Below are positions 4,513 to 5,737 of a stretch of DNA of 5,737 bases, piece after piece. Both the position numbers and the translations under genes were made by a program. This DNA is from a bacterium (lineage in GTDB: Bacteria > Actinomycetota > Acidimicrobiia > Acidimicrobiales > Bin134). The stretch's first letter is position 1. Each line of letters starts with the position of its first letter. Where the stretch lies: contig JAPPKI010000511.1 in assembly GCA_028820035.1 (NCBI GenBank), positions 1-5,737 of the forward strand. Direction: 5' to 3'. The notes beneath the pieces are model-generated. The model saw nothing but the letters and a program-made list of their open reading frames with translations, did no database searches and had not been told where the DNA came from.

Positions 4513-5737
4513 ATGAAAAAGCTCCTTTCACTGCTGTTCTGCGCGGCCCTTGTTGCCGCCGCCTGCTCCGATGCTGATGACCATGTGCCGGTGACGGGTG
4601 AGATCGGTGCTCACCAAGACTCAGCAGCAGACGTTGCGGCACCAGACGCAGAGGCCGCCTCGACGCCAACCTCGGCCGAGGAGGAAGACCGAGAAGAAGA
4701 CAGCAATGTCGAACCCGTCCAGCCCGACAACCCAGATGCCGAAACCGGGTGCCAAGCGCCAGGGGACGACACCGCAGTGGCCGCAGACGGCATTCTCCCG
4801 GTCGATCCCGAGGTCAAGATCGGCACGCTGAACAATGGACTTACCTACTACGTGCGCTCTAACGACAGCCCGGGCGGTGCCCTGTCGCTGCGGTTGGCTG
4901 TGAACGCGGGATCGCTGAACGAGCCCATCGAGGGTGCCGGCTATGCCCATTACCTGGAGCACATGCTGTTCAACGGCACGGAAAAATATCCCGGCAACGA
5001 GATCACCGATGCGCTGCAAGGCATAGGCGTGGAGTTCGGCCCTGACATCAACGCCTACACCTCCTACGACGAAACCGTCTACATGCTCGACCTGGTTATC
5101 GATGAAGAGGAAGGGTCAGTGGACACCGCATTCGACGTACTCTCCCAGTGGGCCCACGCCGCCACCATCACTCCTGAGGACGTGGAGGAAGAGCGGGGCA
5201 TAATCCGCGATGAGTACCGCCTTCGGCAGGAGTCGGGCGACGGGATCATCTTTCAAGTCTTCGACGAGATGTACACCGAGGGCTCCCCCTACAAGGGGAT
5301 GACACCCATCGGCACGGTAGAGGTCATCGAGGCAACCACCGCGGAGGATCTCCGAGCCTTCTATGAGACGTGGTACGTGCCTTCCAATATGGCGGTGGTA
5401 GCGGTGGGCGATCTGCCCGTCGAAACGCTGGAGGCTCTGGTTGAGCAGCACTTCTGCGGCCTCGCAGCTGGCGATGCCCCAGATGCCCCCGACAACTGGT
5501 CGGCGCTGAACCCGCAGCCGACGTTCGACATCGCCACCTCCCCCGAGCAGCCTTATTCTTACCTTTCCCTGGACATTCGCCTGCCCTCTTGGGATCCCAA
5601 CACCGTCGATGGCGATGAGCAGCTCTGGATCGAGCAGATCATCAGCATCATGGTGGGCAATCGCTTGCAGGACGGCTACGAACAGGGCTTCTTGTCGCAG
5701 ATCGATCCGACGCACTGGTCGGAGTTCTCCTACACCA
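4513..5737 (+). CDS. M16 zinc metalloprotease lipoprotein, N-terminal part (3' end outside window)
   Basis: The frame is open to the window end, giving the first 408 residues of a pitrilysin/insulinase-family (M16) protease. Residues 1-17 are a lipoprotein signal peptide (MKKLLSLL, LVAAAC) with the lipidated Cys at 18. Residues 19-96 are an Asp/Glu/Ala/Pro-rich, probably disordered tether with one further Cys at 80. The catalytic M16 domain begins near 97 (PEVKIGTLNNGLTYYV). It contains the inverted zinc motif HYLEH: H146 and H150 bind zinc and E149 is the catalytic base. E227, exactly 76 residues after H150, is the expected third ligand (HxxEHx76E). The context EHMLFNGTEKYPG and FGPDINAYTSYDETVY resembles the PqqL-like long M16 proteins of about 900 residues, so over half is probably missing here. 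A second M16-type domain begins near 275 (TTAEDLRAFYETWY, then AVVAVGD). It probably cleaves peptides at the outer face of the membrane; the substrate is unknown. It follows the importer by 119 bases on the same strand, with no clear functional link. Confidence 0.94.
   Translation, partial: MKKLLSLLFCAALVAAACSDADDHVPVTGEIGAHQDSAADVAAPDAEAASTPTSAEEEDREEDSNVEPVQPDNPDAETGCQAPGDDTAVAADGILPVDPEVKIGTLNNGLTYYVRSNDSPGGALSLRLAVNAGSLNEPIEGAGYAHYLEHMLFNGTEKYPGNEITDALQGIGVEFGPDINAYTSYDETVYMLDLVIDEEEGSVDTAFDVLSQWAHAATITPEDVEEERGIIRDEYRLRQESGDGIIFQVFDEMYTEGSPYKGMTPIGTVEVIEATTAEDLRAFYETWYVPSNMAVVAVGDLPVETLEALVEQHFCGLAAGDAPDAPDNWSALNPQPTFDIATSPEQPYSYLSLDIRLPSWDPNTVDGDEQLWIEQIISIMVGNRLQDGYEQGFLSQIDPTHWSEFSYT

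Noticed and set aside
4502..4516. Five-codon mini-frame ATG AGG CGA ACA TGA overlapping the protease start
   Set aside because: Its stop overlaps the protease ATG as ATGA, which would allow coupling, but it has no ribosome binding site of its own and its codons form the protease's GAGG site. Most likely chance.
5116..5715. 199-codon open frame on the minus strand
   Set aside because: It is antisense to the M16 protease, whose motifs continue through this stretch on the + strand.
1..5737. Defence system, phage, transposon or CRISPR content
   Set aside because: No transposase, integrase, nuclease, toxin-antitoxin or spaced-repeat pattern is visible. All coding capacity is taken up by the P450, the importer and the M16 protease.

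Overview
The window looks like ordinary chromosomal DNA from a high-GC actinomycete. The evidence is GC-rich genes with strong purine-rich ribosome binding sites, a GTG start, two lipoproteins with an LVAAAC-type lipobox, and an Ala/Thr/Glu/Pro linker behind one lipobox. Such linkers suggest Acidimicrobiia-type Actinomycetota to me, but this is inference; the window holds no phylogenetic marker. All five genes I can support are on the + strand. There are no RNA genes, insertion sequences or CRISPR repeats, and no gap between genes exceeds about 120 bases.

Layout: (1) 2-442 is the C-terminal end of a cytochrome P450, cut by the window start. (2) 443-535 is a short gap with a possible promoter and an imperfect inverted repeat just before the next ribosome binding site. 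(3) 536-4393 is a three-gene ABC importer operon of the ribose/xylose (CUT2, RbsABC-like) class. It comprises a lipid-anchored substrate-binding protein (536-1720), a gap with a perfect 16-bp stem-loop (1761-1798), a membrane permease (1839-2852) and a double-domain ATPase (2849-4393) that overlaps the permease by 4 bases. (4) 4394-4512 is a gap with a G-rich stretch and no clear terminator or promoter. (5) 4513 to the window end is the N-terminal part of an M16 (pitrilysin/PqqL-type) zinc metalloprotease predicted to be a lipoprotein.

How the genes work together: the binding protein captures a solute outside the membrane and delivers it to a permease dimer, powered by an ATPase with one intact and one degenerate nucleotide site per chain. 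The stem-loop after the binding-protein gene probably keeps that protein in excess over the membrane parts. No sugar kinase, isomerase or regulator is present, so the substrate cannot be assigned. The P450 and the protease have no evident functional tie to the importer.

I found no convincing new system. The points most worth a second look are the perfect intergenic stem-loop, the substrate-orphan importer with a four-cysteine binding protein, and the lipid-anchored M16 protease with its long acidic tether.
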